Shown: positions 1-9,208 of the stretch, in pieces | Position numbering within the stretch: the stretch's first letter is position 1 | Layout: every line of letters starts with the position of its first letter | NCBI GenBank assembly: GCA_023666335.1 | Contig: JAMPCE010000023.1 | Location: 1-34,434, forward strand | DNA length: 34,434 nt | Direction of reading: 5' to 3' | Source: a bacterium | Lineage (GTDB): Bacteria; Bacillota; Clostridia; Lachnospirales; Lachnospiraceae | The notes under the pieces: generated by a model | The model's database searches: none | Told to the model about the DNA's origin: nothing | The model's input: only the letters and a program-made list of their open reading frames with translations | Program-made: the position numbers and the translations under genes

Positions 1-6
1 ATATTT

Positions 7-70
7 CTATCGAATCCCGTTCGGGGATTCAAAAAGGTACAGGGCGGGATTCCCCCGGATTTCCCGATAG
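7..70. repeat. Inverted-repeat region upstream of the PP2C gene
   Basis: A compact hairpin (GAATCCC at 12-18, GGGATTC at 24-30, loop GTTCG) lies inside a wider inverted pair CTATCG (7-12) and CGATAG (65-70). A third GGGATTC occurs at 48-54. No T-run follows the small hairpin on either strand, so it does not look like an ordinary terminator. No gene or convincing promoter is visible in 1-133. It may be the tail of an element that starts outside the window. Confidence 0.35.
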
Positions 71-128
71 GAAACTTTTACAGATAAAAATGGAAAAACA
101 AAAGAAATGTGAGAAAGGAAACAATATA

Positions 129-142
129 ATAACATGCGATAT
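129..142. repeat. ATAAC-N4-GTTAT palindrome copy (9/10), spans the PP2C start codon
   Basis: ATAAC-ATGC-GATAT, with nine of ten arm positions matching. The ATG of the phosphatase gene (134-136) lies in the spacer, so a protein bound here would cover the translation-start region. Confidence 0.5.
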
Positions 143-850
143 TTAACGGGTGTATACTGGAACCGTGGAAGTCTGTCCGAAAAGAATCAGGATGCGGTTT
201 TGGTGCAGCAGGTTCTGACCCGCAGAGGGCGGGTGCTCCTCGCGGCGGTATGCGACGGCATGGGCGGCGTTTCGCAGGGAGAATTGGCGGCTGCCTATGC
301 GGCGGAACGGCTCCAGGAGTGGTTTTATCTGGAATTTCTTCGGATGCTTGCAAGCAAAAAGCGTATCTGGGCGATCCGCAGGTCGCTTGACAGGCTGGTC
401 TGGCATATGCAGCAGCAAATGCGGCGTTACGGAGAAAAGGAGGGGGTGTCACTGGGGACGACCATGACGGTTCTGGTGATGTGGGAAAAAGCATGGATCC
501 TCTGGCATCTGGGCGACAGCAGGATTTACAGACTACGGCGCGGGCGTATCAGGCAGTTGACAACGGATCATGCCTGCGGTGCGGGAAAACTGACGAAGTG
601 TGTGGGAAGCTTCGGCGACTTTGTGCCGGAACACATGACGGGCATTCCCGGCGCAGGGGATGGCTTTCTTCTGTGCAGCGACGGATTCAGGCGGCAGGTC
701 ACGGCAGGAGAGCTGGGAGATGTTCTGGCACCGGAGCAGATGCAGGATGAGGCGCAGATCGAGAGGCGGCTTCGGGAGATCGGGGAAGCGTGCATGAAGC
801 GGGGAGAGCGGGATAATCTGTCGGCGGTGTATGTGAAAGCATTGCCTTAG
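134..850 (+). CDS. PP2C-family (PPM) protein serine/threonine phosphatase
   Basis: A 238-residue cytosolic metal-dependent phosphatase that should remove phosphate from Ser/Thr residues. The PPM motifs occur in order: NQDA near residue 18, VCDGMGG near 38-44 (metal-binding Asp), LWHLGDSRIY near 120, LCSDGF near 180, and ERDNLSAV near the C-terminus (second metal Asp). There is no membrane segment. It ends 49 bp before a Hanks-type kinase on the same strand, so the pair probably forms a reversible phosphorylation module, comparable with PrpC/PrkC (known family; pairing inferred). The start at 134 gives the complete first motif; the purine-rich AGGA at 116-119 is rather far upstream (14 nt). 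The start codon lies within a copy of the recurrent ATAAC-N4-GTTAT palindrome. Confidence 0.9.
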   Translation: MRYLTGVYWNRGSLSEKNQDAVLVQQVLTRRGRVLLAAVCDGMGGVSQGELAAAYAAERLQEWFYLEFLRMLASKKRIWAIRRSLDRLVWHMQQQMRRYGEKEGVSLGTTMTVLVMWEKAWILWHLGDSRIYRLRRGRIRQLTTDHACGAGKLTKCVGSFGDFVPEHMTGIPGAGDGFLLCSDGFRRQVTAGELGDVLAPEQMQDEAQIERRLREIGEACMKRGERDNLSAVYVKALP

Positions 851-899
851 ATGTGTATTGATATGATGGGTGGTTTACATAATATCTAGGAGAAAAAGA

Positions 900-1814
900 A
901 TGCGAGAGAAGAGCATAGAAACAGATAAACAAATAGGAAAATACCACATTCTGCGGAAGTTAGGGCAGGGCGGCGAGGGAGTCGTGTATCTGGCGGAGGA
1001 TACGGGGCTTAACAGGCGGGTGGCATTAAAGAGGCTGCGCGCGGAGGAGGATCTGGGGGAGCTGATCCGGCGGGAAGCGGCTTTTCTGCGGGATCTGCGG
1101 CATCCTATGCTGCCGGTGGTCTACGACCTTTTGTTTGAGGATGGCTGGTATCTGGTCATGGAATATATTGAGGGCATAAGTTTACATAACTATATAGAGG
1201 CGAAAGGCAGCGTGCGTGAGGAACAGGCATGTCTTTGGGGAGAAGCGCTTTTGGATGTGCTGATTTACCTCCACACAAGAGAAACACCTGTTATTTATAG
1301 AGATCTGAAACCGGATAACATCATGGTATGTCGGGACGGCAGTCTCAGGCTGATTGATTTTGGGGCGGCTTTTTTCAAAAATTTTGGAGAGCGGCGGGAT
1401 GAGCGGGCAGCGTGGACGGCAGGCTATGGCGCGCCGGAGCAGATGGGAGCGGCGGGCAGGGAAGCTTATGCGGATGAGCGCAGCGATATCTATGCGTTTG
1501 GCAGGACGCTCTATTACATGGTGACGGCAGCGGATCCGGGGAAGCCGCCTTATGCGGCGCTTGCGCCCTCTCTGTATGATCCGCTGCTGTCTCCGGGTTT
1601 TGAACAGATGCTTGCGCGCTGTACGATGGAGGATGCGGACGAGCGATATCAGGTGGCGGCGGAGGTTTGGCACGACCTGCGGGAACGCCGAACTTGGCGG
1701 CGGGGTACGGGAAAAAGGGGGTTCTTGCGCTGCATTGAGAAGCAGATATTTCTGGCACAGCGTCCGGCACGGACTGAGAGTTTCTGTTGTCTTACGGATT
1801 CTTTTCCTATATAA
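900..1814 (+). CDS. Hanks-type serine/threonine protein kinase, soluble
   Basis: A 304-residue eukaryotic-like kinase. Visible landmarks: glycine-rich loop LGQGGEGVVYLAED, VALK lysine, catalytic loop YRDLKPDN (Tyr in place of the usual His of HRD), magnesium-binding DFG in LIDFGAA, and APEQMG near the activation-segment end. ATG at 900 follows AGGAGA with good spacing; an in-frame GTG at 870 is less likely. Unlike PrkC/Stk1 kinases there is no transmembrane helix and no PASTA repeats. After the kinase domain (about residue 260) there is a short, basic, Cys-containing tail of low apparent conservation, and its last codons overlap the promoter of the next unit. The tail may be a truncated remnant. 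The likely partner is the PP2C phosphatase just upstream. Confidence 0.9.
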   Translation: MREKSIETDKQIGKYHILRKLGQGGEGVVYLAEDTGLNRRVALKRLRAEEDLGELIRREAAFLRDLRHPMLPVVYDLLFEDGWYLVMEYIEGISLHNYIEAKGSVREEQACLWGEALLDVLIYLHTRETPVIYRDLKPDNIMVCRDGSLRLIDFGAAFFKNFGERRDERAAWTAGYGAPEQMGAAGREAYADERSDIYAFGRTLYYMVTAADPGKPPYAALAPSLYDPLLSPGFEQMLARCTMEDADERYQVAAEVWHDLRERRTWRRGTGKRGFLRCIEKQIFLAQRPARTESFCCLTDSFPI

Positions 1815-1815
1815 T
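1787..1815 (+). promoter_or_regulatory. Predicted sigma-A promoter for ispG-polC
   Basis: TTGTCT (1787-1792), a 17-bp spacer, and TATAAT (1810-1815). It overlaps the last codons and the stop codon of the kinase gene. Predicted start is near 1822, leaving about 170 nt of untranslated leader before ispG. Confidence 0.65.
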
Positions 1816-1883
1816 AAGATGAAAAGAAGTTCTAATTGCTCACAGCAGAGGCTGCTTCGCAAAGAACTTCTAAGTTTCATCTT
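1816..1883 (+). repeat. Long hairpin with repeated core, copy A (ispG leader)
   Basis: The outer arms AAGATGAAA (1816-1824) and TTTCATCTT (1875-1883) are perfectly complementary. The inner arms AGAAGTTCT (1825-1833) and AGAACTTCT (1863-1871) are also perfect. A small stem AGCAG/CTGCT sits in the apical part. Bases 1837-1869 recur with one mismatch at 1939-1971. Confidence 0.75.
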
Positions 1884-1910
1884 GGAGAATGCCAAAAGCG
1901 GGCATTCTCC
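1884..1910 (+). repeat. Perfect 10-bp stem hairpin in the ispG leader
   Basis: GGAGAATGCC (1884-1893) pairs with GGCATTCTCC (1901-1910) around a 7-nt loop. No T-run follows, so a simple terminator is unlikely. A related GAGAATGC/GCATTCTC hairpin occurs at 10639-10657. Confidence 0.7.
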
Positions 1911-1933
1911 GCATAGTAGAGATTATGAGAAAG

Positions 1934-1983
1934 CCTGATGCTCACAGCAGAGGCTGTTTCGCAAAGAACTTTATCATATCAGG
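1934..1983 (+). repeat. Repeated core, copy B, with arms reaching the ispG ribosome site
   Basis: The 33-nt core 1939-1971 matches copy A (1837-1869) except for one C-to-T change. Flanking CCTGAT (1934-1939) can pair with ATCAGG (1978-1983). The right arm overlaps AGGGAGG (1981-1987), the ispG Shine-Dalgarno, so folding could mask the ribosome site. The arms differ from copy A yet remain complementary, which hints at a conserved fold. Confidence 0.6.
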
Positions 1984-1992
1984 GAGGCAGAC

Positions 1993-3054
1993 GTGGGAAC
2001 GCACAGAGAAAGCACGAAAGTCGTCAGGATCGGCGACAGAAAGATAGGCGGCGGGAATCCGATTCTGATCCAGTCCATGACGAATACGCCCACGCAGGAC
2101 GTGGAGGCGACGGTGGCGCAGATCCTGCGCCTTGAGCAGGCGGGATGCGAGATCATCCGCTGCACGGTGCCGGACGAGGCGTCGGCGCATGCGCTTGGGG
2201 AGATCAAAAAGAGGATTCATATCCCGCTGGTGGCGGATATTCATTTTGATCATCGAATGGCGATCGCGGCGATCGAAAACGGCGCGGACAAGATTCGCAT
2301 CAATCCGGGCAACATCGGCGGCAGGGAAAAGGTGGCAGCGGTCGTTAAGGCGGCGGCGGAGCGGCGGATCCCGATCCGTGTAGGGGTCAACAGCGGTTCT
2401 CTGGAGCGCGATCTTTTGGAAAAGTACCACGGCGTGACGGCGGAAGGCATCGTGGAGAGCGCACTGGATAAAGTGAGCATGATCGAGGGCTGCGGATATG
2501 ACAATCTGGTGATCAGCATCAAGTCGTCGGACGTGATGATGTGCGCCCGGGCGCATGAACTGCTGGCGGCAAAGACAGCTTACCCGCTGCATGTGGGTAT
2601 CACGGAAGCGGGCACCGTGGCGGGCGGCAATATCAAGTCCGCCGTGGGGCTGGGCATCATCTTACATCAGGGGATCGGCGATACGATTCGGGTGTCCCTG
2701 ACGGGGGATCCCGTGGAAGAGATCAAGAGTGCGAAGCTGATCCTGCGCACGCTGGGGCTTAGGAAAGGCGGCATCGAGGTGGTTTCCTGCCCTACCTGCG
2801 GCAGGACAAAGATTGATCTGATCGCGCTGGCAACGCAGGTGGAGGAGATGGTGCAGGATATGCCGCTTAACATCAAGGTGGCAGTCATGGGCTGCGCAGT
2901 GAACGGACCGGGAGAAGCCAGGGAAGCCGATATCGGCATTGCGGGCGGCATTGGCGAGGGGCTTTTGATCAAAAAGGGCGAGATCGTAAAGAAAGTGCCG
3001 GAACATTTGCTCTTAGACACTTTACGGGAGGAGCTTTTGCACTGGGATGAGTAA
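1993..3054 (+). CDS. ispG: 4-hydroxy-3-methylbut-2-en-1-yl diphosphate synthase (flavodoxin/ferredoxin)
   Basis: A 353-residue iron-sulfur enzyme of the MEP isoprenoid pathway that converts MEcPP to HMBPP. The N-terminal TIM-barrel section carries [10 protein letters not shown] and later GVNSGSLE. The C-terminal [4Fe-4S] part carries CPTCGRT and [11 protein letters not shown], giving the three expected cluster cysteines. The start is GTG at 1993, set by AGGGAGG (1981-1987); the protein begins with the family-typical region and full length is retained. The stop overlaps the polC start by 8 nt (ATGAGTAA), indicating translational coupling. Upstream dxr/rseP, common partners in Firmicutes, are absent here and replaced by the phosphatase/kinase pair. 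Confidence 0.96.
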   Translation: MGTHRESTKVVRIGDRKIGGGNPILIQSMTNTPTQDVEATVAQILRLEQAGCEIIRCTVPDEASAHALGEIKKRIHIPLVADIHFDHRMAIAAIENGADKIRINPGNIGGREKVAAVVKAAAERRIPIRVGVNSGSLERDLLEKYHGVTAEGIVESALDKVSMIEGCGYDNLVISIKSSDVMMCARAHELLAAKTAYPLHVGITEAGTVAGGNIKSAVGLGIILHQGIGDTIRVSLTGDPVEEIKSAKLILRTLGLRKGGIEVVSCPTCGRTKIDLIALATQVEEMVQDMPLNIKVAVMGCAVNGPGEAREADIGIAGGIGEGLLIKKGEIVKKVPEHLLLDTLREELLHWDE

Positions 3055-6000
3055 AGCGTTTTTTGAGGTCTTTCCGACCTTAAAACTGGATACGGGGCTG
3101 AAAGATCTGTTCGACGGGGTCATGGTGGAGAAAGTGACCAGCACGAAACGGAAAGATTTTCTGCGCGTTTATATCGCTTCGGAGCATCTGATCGCCAAGG
3201 AGGATGTGTTCCGGGTGGAGCGGGAGATCGGCAGGCAGTTTTTCCCGAACATGCTTGTCACGGTCAAGTTTTATGAGCATTTTACGCTTTCGTCACAGTA
3301 CGATCCCGAAAAGCTGATGGATGCCTACGGGGAGAGTATCCTGTTGGAGTTGAGAGAGGCGTCTCCGGTGGAGTACAATCTCTTCAAGCGGGCGGATATC
3401 ACGTTTTCGGAACATACGCTGCGGCTGGCTGTGGAAGATACGGTGCCCGGTCATGAGAGATCGCAGGAGCTTGTCAGGATCCTGGAAAAAATATATAACG
3501 AGCGTTGTGGAATCCCCGTGCATGTCAATGTTACCTATAAGGAGCGGTCTGTGGGGAAGCGGCGGGAGGAGGACGAACATCGGCTTGCCATGCAGGTGGC
3601 GGAGATCTCGGCAAGGGCGGGATATCGGTCGCAGGGGCAGGCGTCTTATCCAAATAACATAACCGGTGATATTGAAAAGGGCGGCTTGCCGGCATATCCG
3701 GGAAACGCAGGGACAGGAGACGCGGATGCGGTGCGGGCGGTTTCGTCTGCATCGGCGCCGTTTCCGGAGGATGGCGCAAAGAAAGCGGCTGTGTCTGCTC
3801 CGACGCCGTTTCCGAAAAAATCAGGAAAGTGGTCGGACGGCGGCAGGGATTTCAAGCGCGCCCTGAAACGTTCCGACAATCCGGACGTGATCTACGGCAG
3901 GGATTTTGAGGAAGATGCCATTCCCATTGAGGATATCATCGGAGAGATGGGGGAGGTGGTCATCCGCGGCAAGGTGATCCGCATGGACAAGCGCGAGATC
4001 AAGAACGAGAGAACGATCCTGATCTACGACGTCACGGACTACACGGATACCATGACGGTGAAGTTTTTTGCGCACAACGATCAGGTAAATGAAATAACGG
4101 ATGTTATGAAAGAGGGCGTCTTTGTCAGGATCAAAGGCATGACGGCGGTGGACAAGTTCGATCATGAGCTGACCATCAGTTCCGTGGCAGGAATCAAAAA
4201 GATCGCGGATTTTACGACGTCCAGAGAAGACCGCAGCATCCGAAAGCGGGTGGAGCTCCACTGTCACACAAAGATGAGCGATATGGACGGGGTCTCCGAG
4301 GTGAAAGATATCGTGAAGCGCGCTTACAAGTGGGGGCATCCTGCAATCGCCATCACGGACCACGGCGTGGTGCAGTCCTTTCCGGATGCGAACCATGTGT
4401 GGGAGGATCTGTGGAAAGCCGAGAAAGCGCGCTGCAAGGAAGCGGGAGAGCCGGAGCCGGACAAACAGGGCTTTTTCAAGGTGATCTACGGCGTGGAGGC
4501 TTATCTGGTGGACGATCTGCATGAGATCGCCACAAATGAAAAAGGACAGGATTTTAAGGCGGATTTTGTGGTCTTTGACATTGAGACGACGGGCTTTTCT
4601 CCGGTGCAGAACCGGATCATCGAGATCGGCGCGGTGAAAGTGTGCGGAGGAAAGATCGTGGATCGGTTTTCCACGTTTGTGGATCCGCTGACTCCCATCC
4701 CGTTTGAGATCGAGAAACTGACAGGAATAACAGATGATATGGTAATGGGCGCGGAGCAGATCGACGCGGCGCTGCCCCGGTTTCTCGCCTTTTGCGAGGG
4801 CTGCATCTTAGTTGCGCACAACGCGCAGTTCGATATGAGCTTTATCATGGAAAACTGCGACAGACAGGGGATCGCGCATGATTTTACTTATGTGGATACC
4901 GTGGGGATCGCAAGGCTTATGCTGCCGAACCAGAAAAAGCATACGCTGGATGCGGTGGCAAAAGCGCTTAACGTATCGCTGGAGAACCATCACAGGGCGG
5001 TGGACGACGCGGAGGCGACGGCGGAAATCTTCGTAAAGCTGATCCCCATGATGGCGAAAGAGGGCATCACCACTCTTGCCGCGATCAATGAGCGGGGCAA
5101 GGCAAGTCCCGAGATCATCGGGAAACTCCCTACCTACCACGCGATCATTCTGGCAAAAAACAATGTGGGCCGTATGAATCTGTACCGTCTGGTCTCGGAA
5201 TCCCATCTGACCTATTTTGCGGGGCGGCCGGGACGACCCCGGATCCCCAAGAGTCTGCTCGTGCAGTACCGCGAGGGGCTGATCCTCGGGAGCGCCTGCG
5301 AGGCGGGAGAGCTTTATAGGGCGCTCCTGGAGCAGAAATCGGATGCGGAGATTGCAAGGCTTGTGAATTTTTACGACTATCTGGAGATCCAGCCGCTCGG
5401 CAACAACCAGTACATGATCGAGTCGGAGCGGGTGCCTGCCGTGCAGTCTATGGAGGATATCAAGGAGATCAATCGGCGGATCGTGCGGCTGGGCGAGCAG
5501 TTTCATAAGCCGGTGGCGGCTACCTGCGACGTCCACTTCTTAAATCCGGAGGACGAGGTCTATCGGCGCATCATCATGGCGGGGCAGGGTTTTCCCGACG
5601 CGGACAACCAGGCGCCTCTGTATCTGCGCACCACGGAGGAGATGCTTAATGAGTTTGCGTACCTTGGCAGCGATAAGGCGGAGGAAGTGGTCATCACCAA
5701 CACCAACCTGATCGCGGATATGATCGAGGTGATGAGTCCGGTGCGGCCCGACAAATGCCCGCCCGTCATAGCGGACAGCGACAAGCAGCTTAAGGATATC
5801 TGTTACAATAAAGCGCATGAGCTGTACGGGGAGACGTTGCCGAAGATCGTGGAAGAGCGGCTGGAAAAGGAACTGCACTCCATCATTTCCAACGGCTTTG
5901 CGGTGATGTATATTATTGCGCAGAAATTAGTATGGAAATCCGTTGAGGACGGCTATCTGGTAGGCTCCCGCGGTTCCGTGGGGAGTTCCTTTGTGGCAAA

Positions 6001-7651
6001 TATGGCGGGGATCACGGAAGTCAATTCCTTAAGTCCGCATTATCTCTGCCCGAAATGTCATTACTATGACTTCGACTCCGATGAGGTGAAAGCCTACGGC
6101 GGCGGCGCAGGCTGCGATATGCCGGACAAGGACTGTCCGGTCTGCGGGACGCCTCTCAGGAAAGAGGGGTTTGATATCCCGTTCGAGACGTTCCTTGGCT
6201 TCAAGGGGGACAAGGAGCCGGATATCGACTTGAATTTTTCGGGGGAATACCAGAGTAAGGCGCATAAATATACGGAAGTGATCTTCGGGAACGGGCAGAC
6301 CTACCGGGCGGGCACGATCGGCACGCTGGCGGACAAGACGGCTTACGGCTATGTGAAGAATTACTATGAGGAGCGGGGCAGGCACAAACGGGCATGCGAG
6401 ATTAACCGCATCGTGACGGGCTGTACGGGGATCCGCAGGAGCACGGGGCAGCATCCCGGCGGCATCGTGGTGCTGCCGATGGGAGAGGATATCAATTCCT
6501 TCACGCCGGTGCAGCATCCCGCAAACGATATGGATACGGACATCATCACGACGCATTTTGATTACCATTCCATCGACCACAATCTGTTGAAGCTGGATAT
6601 TCTGGGGCATGATGATCCGACCATGATCCGTATGCTGCAAGATCTGACGGGGATCGATCCTGTTGCGATCCCTTTAGACGATACAGGTGTGATGTCATTG
6701 TTCAAATCCACGGAGGCGCTCGGCATTACACCGGAGCAGATCGGCGGATGTAAGTTAGGGTGTCTCGGCATTCCGGAGTTTGGAACGGAGTTTGCCATGC
6801 AGATGGTCATAGAGGCTAAACCGCAGTGTTTTACCGATCTGGTGCGTATTGCAGGATTAGCGCATGGAACCGATGTATGGCTTGGAAACGCACAGACGTT
6901 GATCGAGGAAGGAAAAGCGACCATTTCCACAGCGATCTGCTGTCGTGACGATATTATGATCTATCTGATCCAGATGGGGGTAGAGCCGGCGCTGTCTTTT
7001 ACGATCATGGAAAGCGTCCGTAAGGGAAAAGGATTAAAGCCGGAGTGGGAAGAGGCGATGCTTGCCGCAGATGTACCGGACTGGTATATCTGGTCGTGCA
7101 AAAAAATCAAGTATATGTTCCCCAAGGCGCATGCGGCAGCCTACGTCATGATGGCATGGCGTATCGCCTACTGCAAGATCAATTACCCGTTAGCCTACTA
7201 CGCGGCTTATTTCAGCATCCGCGCCTCGGCGTTCTCCTACGAGCTCATGTGTCAGGGAGAGGCGCATCTTGAACGCATCATGGCGGATTATAAGCAGCGG
7301 AGCGACGAACTTTCCAAGAAAGAGCAGGACAGTTATCGGGATATGAAGATCGTGCAGGAAATGCACGCGAGAGGCTTTTCCTTTGTGCCGATCGACCTTT
7401 TTACCGTGCAGGCAAAGCTGTTCCAGATCGTGGACGGGAAACTGATGCCCTCCCTGATCAGCATAGACGGTTTGGGGGACCGCGCGGCGGAAAGCATCGT
7501 GGAAGCGGTAAAGGACGGACCTTTCTTAAGCAAAGACGATTTCAGAGATCGGACCAAAGCGTCAAAGTCGATCACGGATCTGATGGATCAGTTGGGGATC
7601 TTGGGGGATATCCCCGAGTCGAACCAGATCAGCATCTTCGACCTGGCGTAA
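3047..7651 (+). CDS. polC: DNA polymerase III alpha subunit, PolC type
   Basis: A 1534-residue Gram-positive replicative polymerase. Order: N-terminal domain; a low-complexity Ala/Pro/Gly linker around residues 195-270 with a near-duplicated [22 protein letters not shown] segment; OB fold (about 290-390); PHP domain starting [14 protein letters not shown] near 402; inserted DEDDh proofreading exonuclease with FDIETTG near 510, [10 protein letters not shown] and [10 protein letters not shown]; polymerase core with GSRGSVGSS near 972, a Cys pair region CPKC...CPVC, and the catalytic [11 protein letters not shown] near 1057; C-terminal helix-hairpin-helix near 1480. It is somewhat longer than the usual PolC of about 1440 residues, mainly through the linker. 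It overlaps ispG by 8 nt. Three copies of the 14-bp palindrome lie in its first 1.7 kb. Confidence 0.98.
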   Translation: MSKAFFEVFPTLKLDTGLKDLFDGVMVEKVTSTKRKDFLRVYIASEHLIAKEDVFRVEREIGRQFFPNMLVTVKFYEHFTLSSQYDPEKLMDAYGESILLELREASPVEYNLFKRADITFSEHTLRLAVEDTVPGHERSQELVRILEKIYNERCGIPVHVNVTYKERSVGKRREEDEHRLAMQVAEISARAGYRSQGQASYPNNITGDIEKGGLPAYPGNAGTGDADAVRAVSSASAPFPEDGAKKAAVSAPTPFPKKSGKWSDGGRDFKRALKRSDNPDVIYGRDFEEDAIPIEDIIGEMGEVVIRGKVIRMDKREIKNERTILIYDVTDYTDTMTVKFFAHNDQVNEITDVMKEGVFVRIKGMTAVDKFDHELTISSVAGIKKIADFTTSREDRSIRKRVELHCHTKMSDMDGVSEVKDIVKRAYKWGHPAIAITDHGVVQSFPDANHVWEDLWKAEKARCKEAGEPEPDKQGFFKVIYGVEAYLVDDLHEIATNEKGQDFKADFVVFDIETTGFSPVQNRIIEIGAVKVCGGKIVDRFSTFVDPLTPIPFEIEKLTGITDDMVMGAEQIDAALPRFLAFCEGCILVAHNAQFDMSFIMENCDRQGIAHDFTYVDTVGIARLMLPNQKKHTLDAVAKALNVSLENHHRAVDDAEATAEIFVKLIPMMAKEGITTLAAINERGKASPEIIGKLPTYHAIILAKNNVGRMNLYRLVSESHLTYFAGRPGRPRIPKSLLVQYREGLILGSACEAGELYRALLEQKSDAEIARLVNFYDYLEIQPLGNNQYMIESERVPAVQSMEDIKEINRRIVRLGEQFHKPVAATCDVHFLNPEDEVYRRIIMAGQGFPDADNQAPLYLRTTEEMLNEFAYLGSDKAEEVVITNTNLIADMIEVMSPVRPDKCPPVIADSDKQLKDICYNKAHELYGETLPKIVEERLEKELHSIISNGFAVMYIIAQKLVWKSVEDGYLVGSRGSVGSSFVANMAGITEVNSLSPHYLCPKCHYYDFDSDEVKAYGGGAGCDMPDKDCPVCGTPLRKEGFDIPFETFLGFKGDKEPDIDLNFSGEYQSKAHKYTEVIFGNGQTYRAGTIGTLADKTAYGYVKNYYEERGRHKRACEINRIVTGCTGIRRSTGQHPGGIVVLPMGEDINSFTPVQHPANDMDTDIITTHFDYHSIDHNLLKLDILGHDDPTMIRMLQDLTGIDPVAIPLDDTGVMSLFKSTEALGITPEQIGGCKLGCLGIPEFGTEFAMQMVIEAKPQCFTDLVRIAGLAHGTDVWLGNAQTLIEEGKATISTAICCRDDIMIYLIQMGVEPALSFTIMESVRKGKGLKPEWEEAMLAADVPDWYIWSCKKIKYMFPKAHAAAYVMMAWRIAYCKINYPLAYYAAYFSIRASAFSYELMCQGEAHLERIMADYKQRSDELSKKEQDSYRDMKIVQEMHARGFSFVPIDLFTVQAKLFQIVDGKLMPSLISIDGLGDRAAESIVEAVKDGPFLSKDDFRDRTKASKSITDLMDQLGILGDIPESNQISIFDLA
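4094..4107. repeat. ATAAC-N4-GTTAT palindrome, exact arms, inside polC
   Basis: ATAAC-GGAT-GTTAT lies within coding sequence for the OB-fold region. One-mismatch copies lie nearby at 3659-3672 and 4727-4740, so polC carries a small cluster. Confidence 0.5.
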
Positions 7652-7673
7652 TATAGATGAGGAGGAGAAAAAC

Positions 7674-8264
7674 ATGAGAAAGATCATCACGATAGGAAGG
7701 GAATTTGGTGCGGGAGGCGCCGAGATCGGTAAGCGCGTGGCGAAAGCGCTGGAGATCGAGTATTATGACAAGGATATCATCTTAAAGACCGCTGTTTCAG
7801 GCAAAAATCTGGATCCCGAGCAGGTGCGCAAATGGGATGAGCGGGTGCCGAAGAGCTTCGGCTTTGCCCAGAGTCTCTTTGACTTCTATAATAAGCCGCT
7901 GGAGGAAGAACTCTGGCAGGCGCAGCGGGATGCCATCCGCGAACTGGCGAACAAGGAGAGCTGTGTGATCGTGGGAAGAAACGGGGACTATATCCTGAAA
8001 GAGTTCGACCACTGTCTGAATGTCTTTATCCACGCGGGATTTGACTGGCGCGTGAAGCGGATGACGGGCCTTATGGACAAGGTGCCCGCGGATCAGGTGG
8101 CAGGTCATGTGCGCTCTGTGGATAAGGCGAGAAAGCGTTACTGCGAGTATTATACCAAATGCGCTTACGGGGACGCCCGCAACTTCGATCTGACGCTGAA
8201 CACGGAGAAGCTGGGGATAGACCGTGCCACGGAATTGATCCTCGCGGCAGCGCAGGAACTATAA
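7674..8264 (+). CDS. Cytidylate kinase-like family protein
   Basis: A 196-residue P-loop protein. The N-terminus ITIGREFGAGGAEIGKRVAKAL is the modified Walker A region typical of the cytidylate-kinase-like family (AAA_26 type), followed by YYDKDI and VIVGRNGDYIL. It is probably a nucleoside or small-molecule kinase, but the substrate cannot be read from sequence, and these proteins differ from true Cmk. ATG follows GAGGAGAAA at good spacing. It lies 22 bp after polC with no promoter visible, so it is likely co-transcribed. A palindrome copy begins at the base right after its stop codon. Confidence 0.85.
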   Translation: MRKIITIGREFGAGGAEIGKRVAKALEIEYYDKDIILKTAVSGKNLDPEQVRKWDERVPKSFGFAQSLFDFYNKPLEEELWQAQRDAIRELANKESCVIVGRNGDYILKEFDHCLNVFIHAGFDWRVKRMTGLMDKVPADQVAGHVRSVDKARKRYCEYYTKCAYGDARNFDLTLNTEKLGIDRATELILAAAQEL

Positions 8265-8278
8265 ATACCACATGTTAT
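8265..8278. repeat. ATAAC-N4-GTTAT palindrome copy (9/10) directly after a stop codon
   Basis: ATACC-ACAT-GTTAT starts at the base following the TAA of the cytidylate-kinase-like gene and lies 24 bp upstream of the -35 box of the ABC-transporter promoter. Confidence 0.5.
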
Positions 8279-8302
8279 TGTATACAATGATACAAGTTTT
8301 CC

Positions 8303-8331
8303 TTGACAACAATGTAAAATCCCCTTATACT
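8303..8331 (+). promoter_or_regulatory. Strong predicted promoter for the amino-acid ABC transporter
   Basis: Perfect TTGACA (8303-8308), 17-bp spacer, TATACT (8326-8331). The leader to the first gene is about 85 nt. Confidence 0.8.
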
Positions 8332-8351
8332 AAGGAGGATCATTCTAAAAC

Positions 8352-8396
8352 AGAGGACAGGACAGCGTCTGAGATTCTGCCGTGTTCCTCGCAAAG
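8352..8396 (+). other. Imperfect hairpin in the transporter leader
   Basis: GAGGA near the 5' side can pair with TCCTC near the 3' side, with imperfect pairing inside (CAG/CTG). Flanking AAAAC and GTTTT are also complementary. No T-box consensus or T-run is present. Its 3' part, CGCAAAGAAAGTT, resembles the repeated core in the ispG leader (CGCAAAGAACTT). Confidence 0.35.
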
Positions 8397-8423
8397 AAAG
8401 TTTTGAAGATGGAGGAGAAAAGT

Positions 8424-9188
8424 ATGAAAAAATTGTGGAAAAAGGGAATGGCGCTTGCATTGCTTGCGGCTATGACACTGAGCATGACTGCCTGCGGCGG
8501 CGCGAGCGGCAAAAAGTATGTGATCGCGACGGATACGGTGTTCCGTCCTTTCGAGTTCACCAACGAGAACGGTGAGTTTGTGGGGATCGACGTGGATATC
8601 CTGGCAGCGATCGCGGAAGATCAGGGATTTGACTACGAATTACAGAGCCTTGGCTGGGATGCGGCGGTAGCAGCGGTACAGGCAGGACAGGCGGACGGCA
8701 TCATCGCGGGCGCGACCATCAAACAGGAGCGTATCGATTCCGGCTGGATCTTTTCCGAGGGCTACTACAATGCCACCCAGACCTTTGTGGTTGCGGAAGG
8801 CAGCGATATCACGGGATTTGCGGATCTTGCGGGAAAGAATGTAGCGGTCAAGAACGGCACCGCGGGCATGGATTTCGCAGAGAGCTTAAAGGATGAGTAC
8901 GGCTTTACCACCACGGTGTTTGAGGATTCGCCAACCATGTATCAGGACGTGATTCTCGGAAACTCCGCAGCGTGCGTGGAAGATACGCCGATCATGGCGG
9001 ATTCCATTAAGACCGGCGGTCTTGCACTGGTGATCCCCGAGGGCATGGAGAGCGACGGCGCGCCTTACGGCTTTGCGATCATGAATACGGAGAATCAGGA
9101 GCTTCTGGATATGTTCAATGCCGGTCTTGCCAATATAAAGGCAAATGGCAAGTATGATGAGATTATTGCGAAGTATTTAAGCGAGTAA
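8424..9188 (+). CDS. Polar amino-acid ABC transporter, substrate-binding lipoprotein
   Basis: A 254-residue extracytoplasmic solute receptor. A positively charged hydrophobic leader is followed by the lipobox LSMTAC near residue 25, so the mature protein should be lipid-anchored at Cys. The body shows the family-3 binding-protein (SBP_bac_3) signature: FRPFEFTNENGEFVGIDVDI, then the GWDAAVAAVQAGQADGIIAG hinge region and a second lobe with VAVKNGTAG. ATG at 8424 is chosen because GGAGGAG lies 7 nt upstream and it begins a proper signal peptide. Substrate is probably glutamine, glutamate or another polar amino acid; specificity cannot be fixed. First gene of a three-gene transporter operon. Confidence 0.93.
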   Translation: MKKLWKKGMALALLAAMTLSMTACGGASGKKYVIATDTVFRPFEFTNENGEFVGIDVDILAAIAEDQGFDYELQSLGWDAAVAAVQAGQADGIIAGATIKQERIDSGWIFSEGYYNATQTFVVAEGSDITGFADLAGKNVAVKNGTAGMDFAESLKDEYGFTTTVFEDSPTMYQDVILGNSAACVEDTPIMADSIKTGGLALVIPEGMESDGAPYGFAIMNTENQELLDMFNAGLANIKANGKYDEIIAKYLSE

Positions 9189-9208
9189 AGGAATCTGGTG
9201 ATAAGCTT

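Noticed and set aside
1837-1971. CRISPR-like direct repeats
   Set aside because: Only two copies, no cas genes, and each copy is part of a hairpin with differing arms.
8338-8423. T-box riboswitch before the amino-acid transporter
   Set aside because: No T-box consensus (AGGGTGG-type), specifier loop or terminator with T-run is present.
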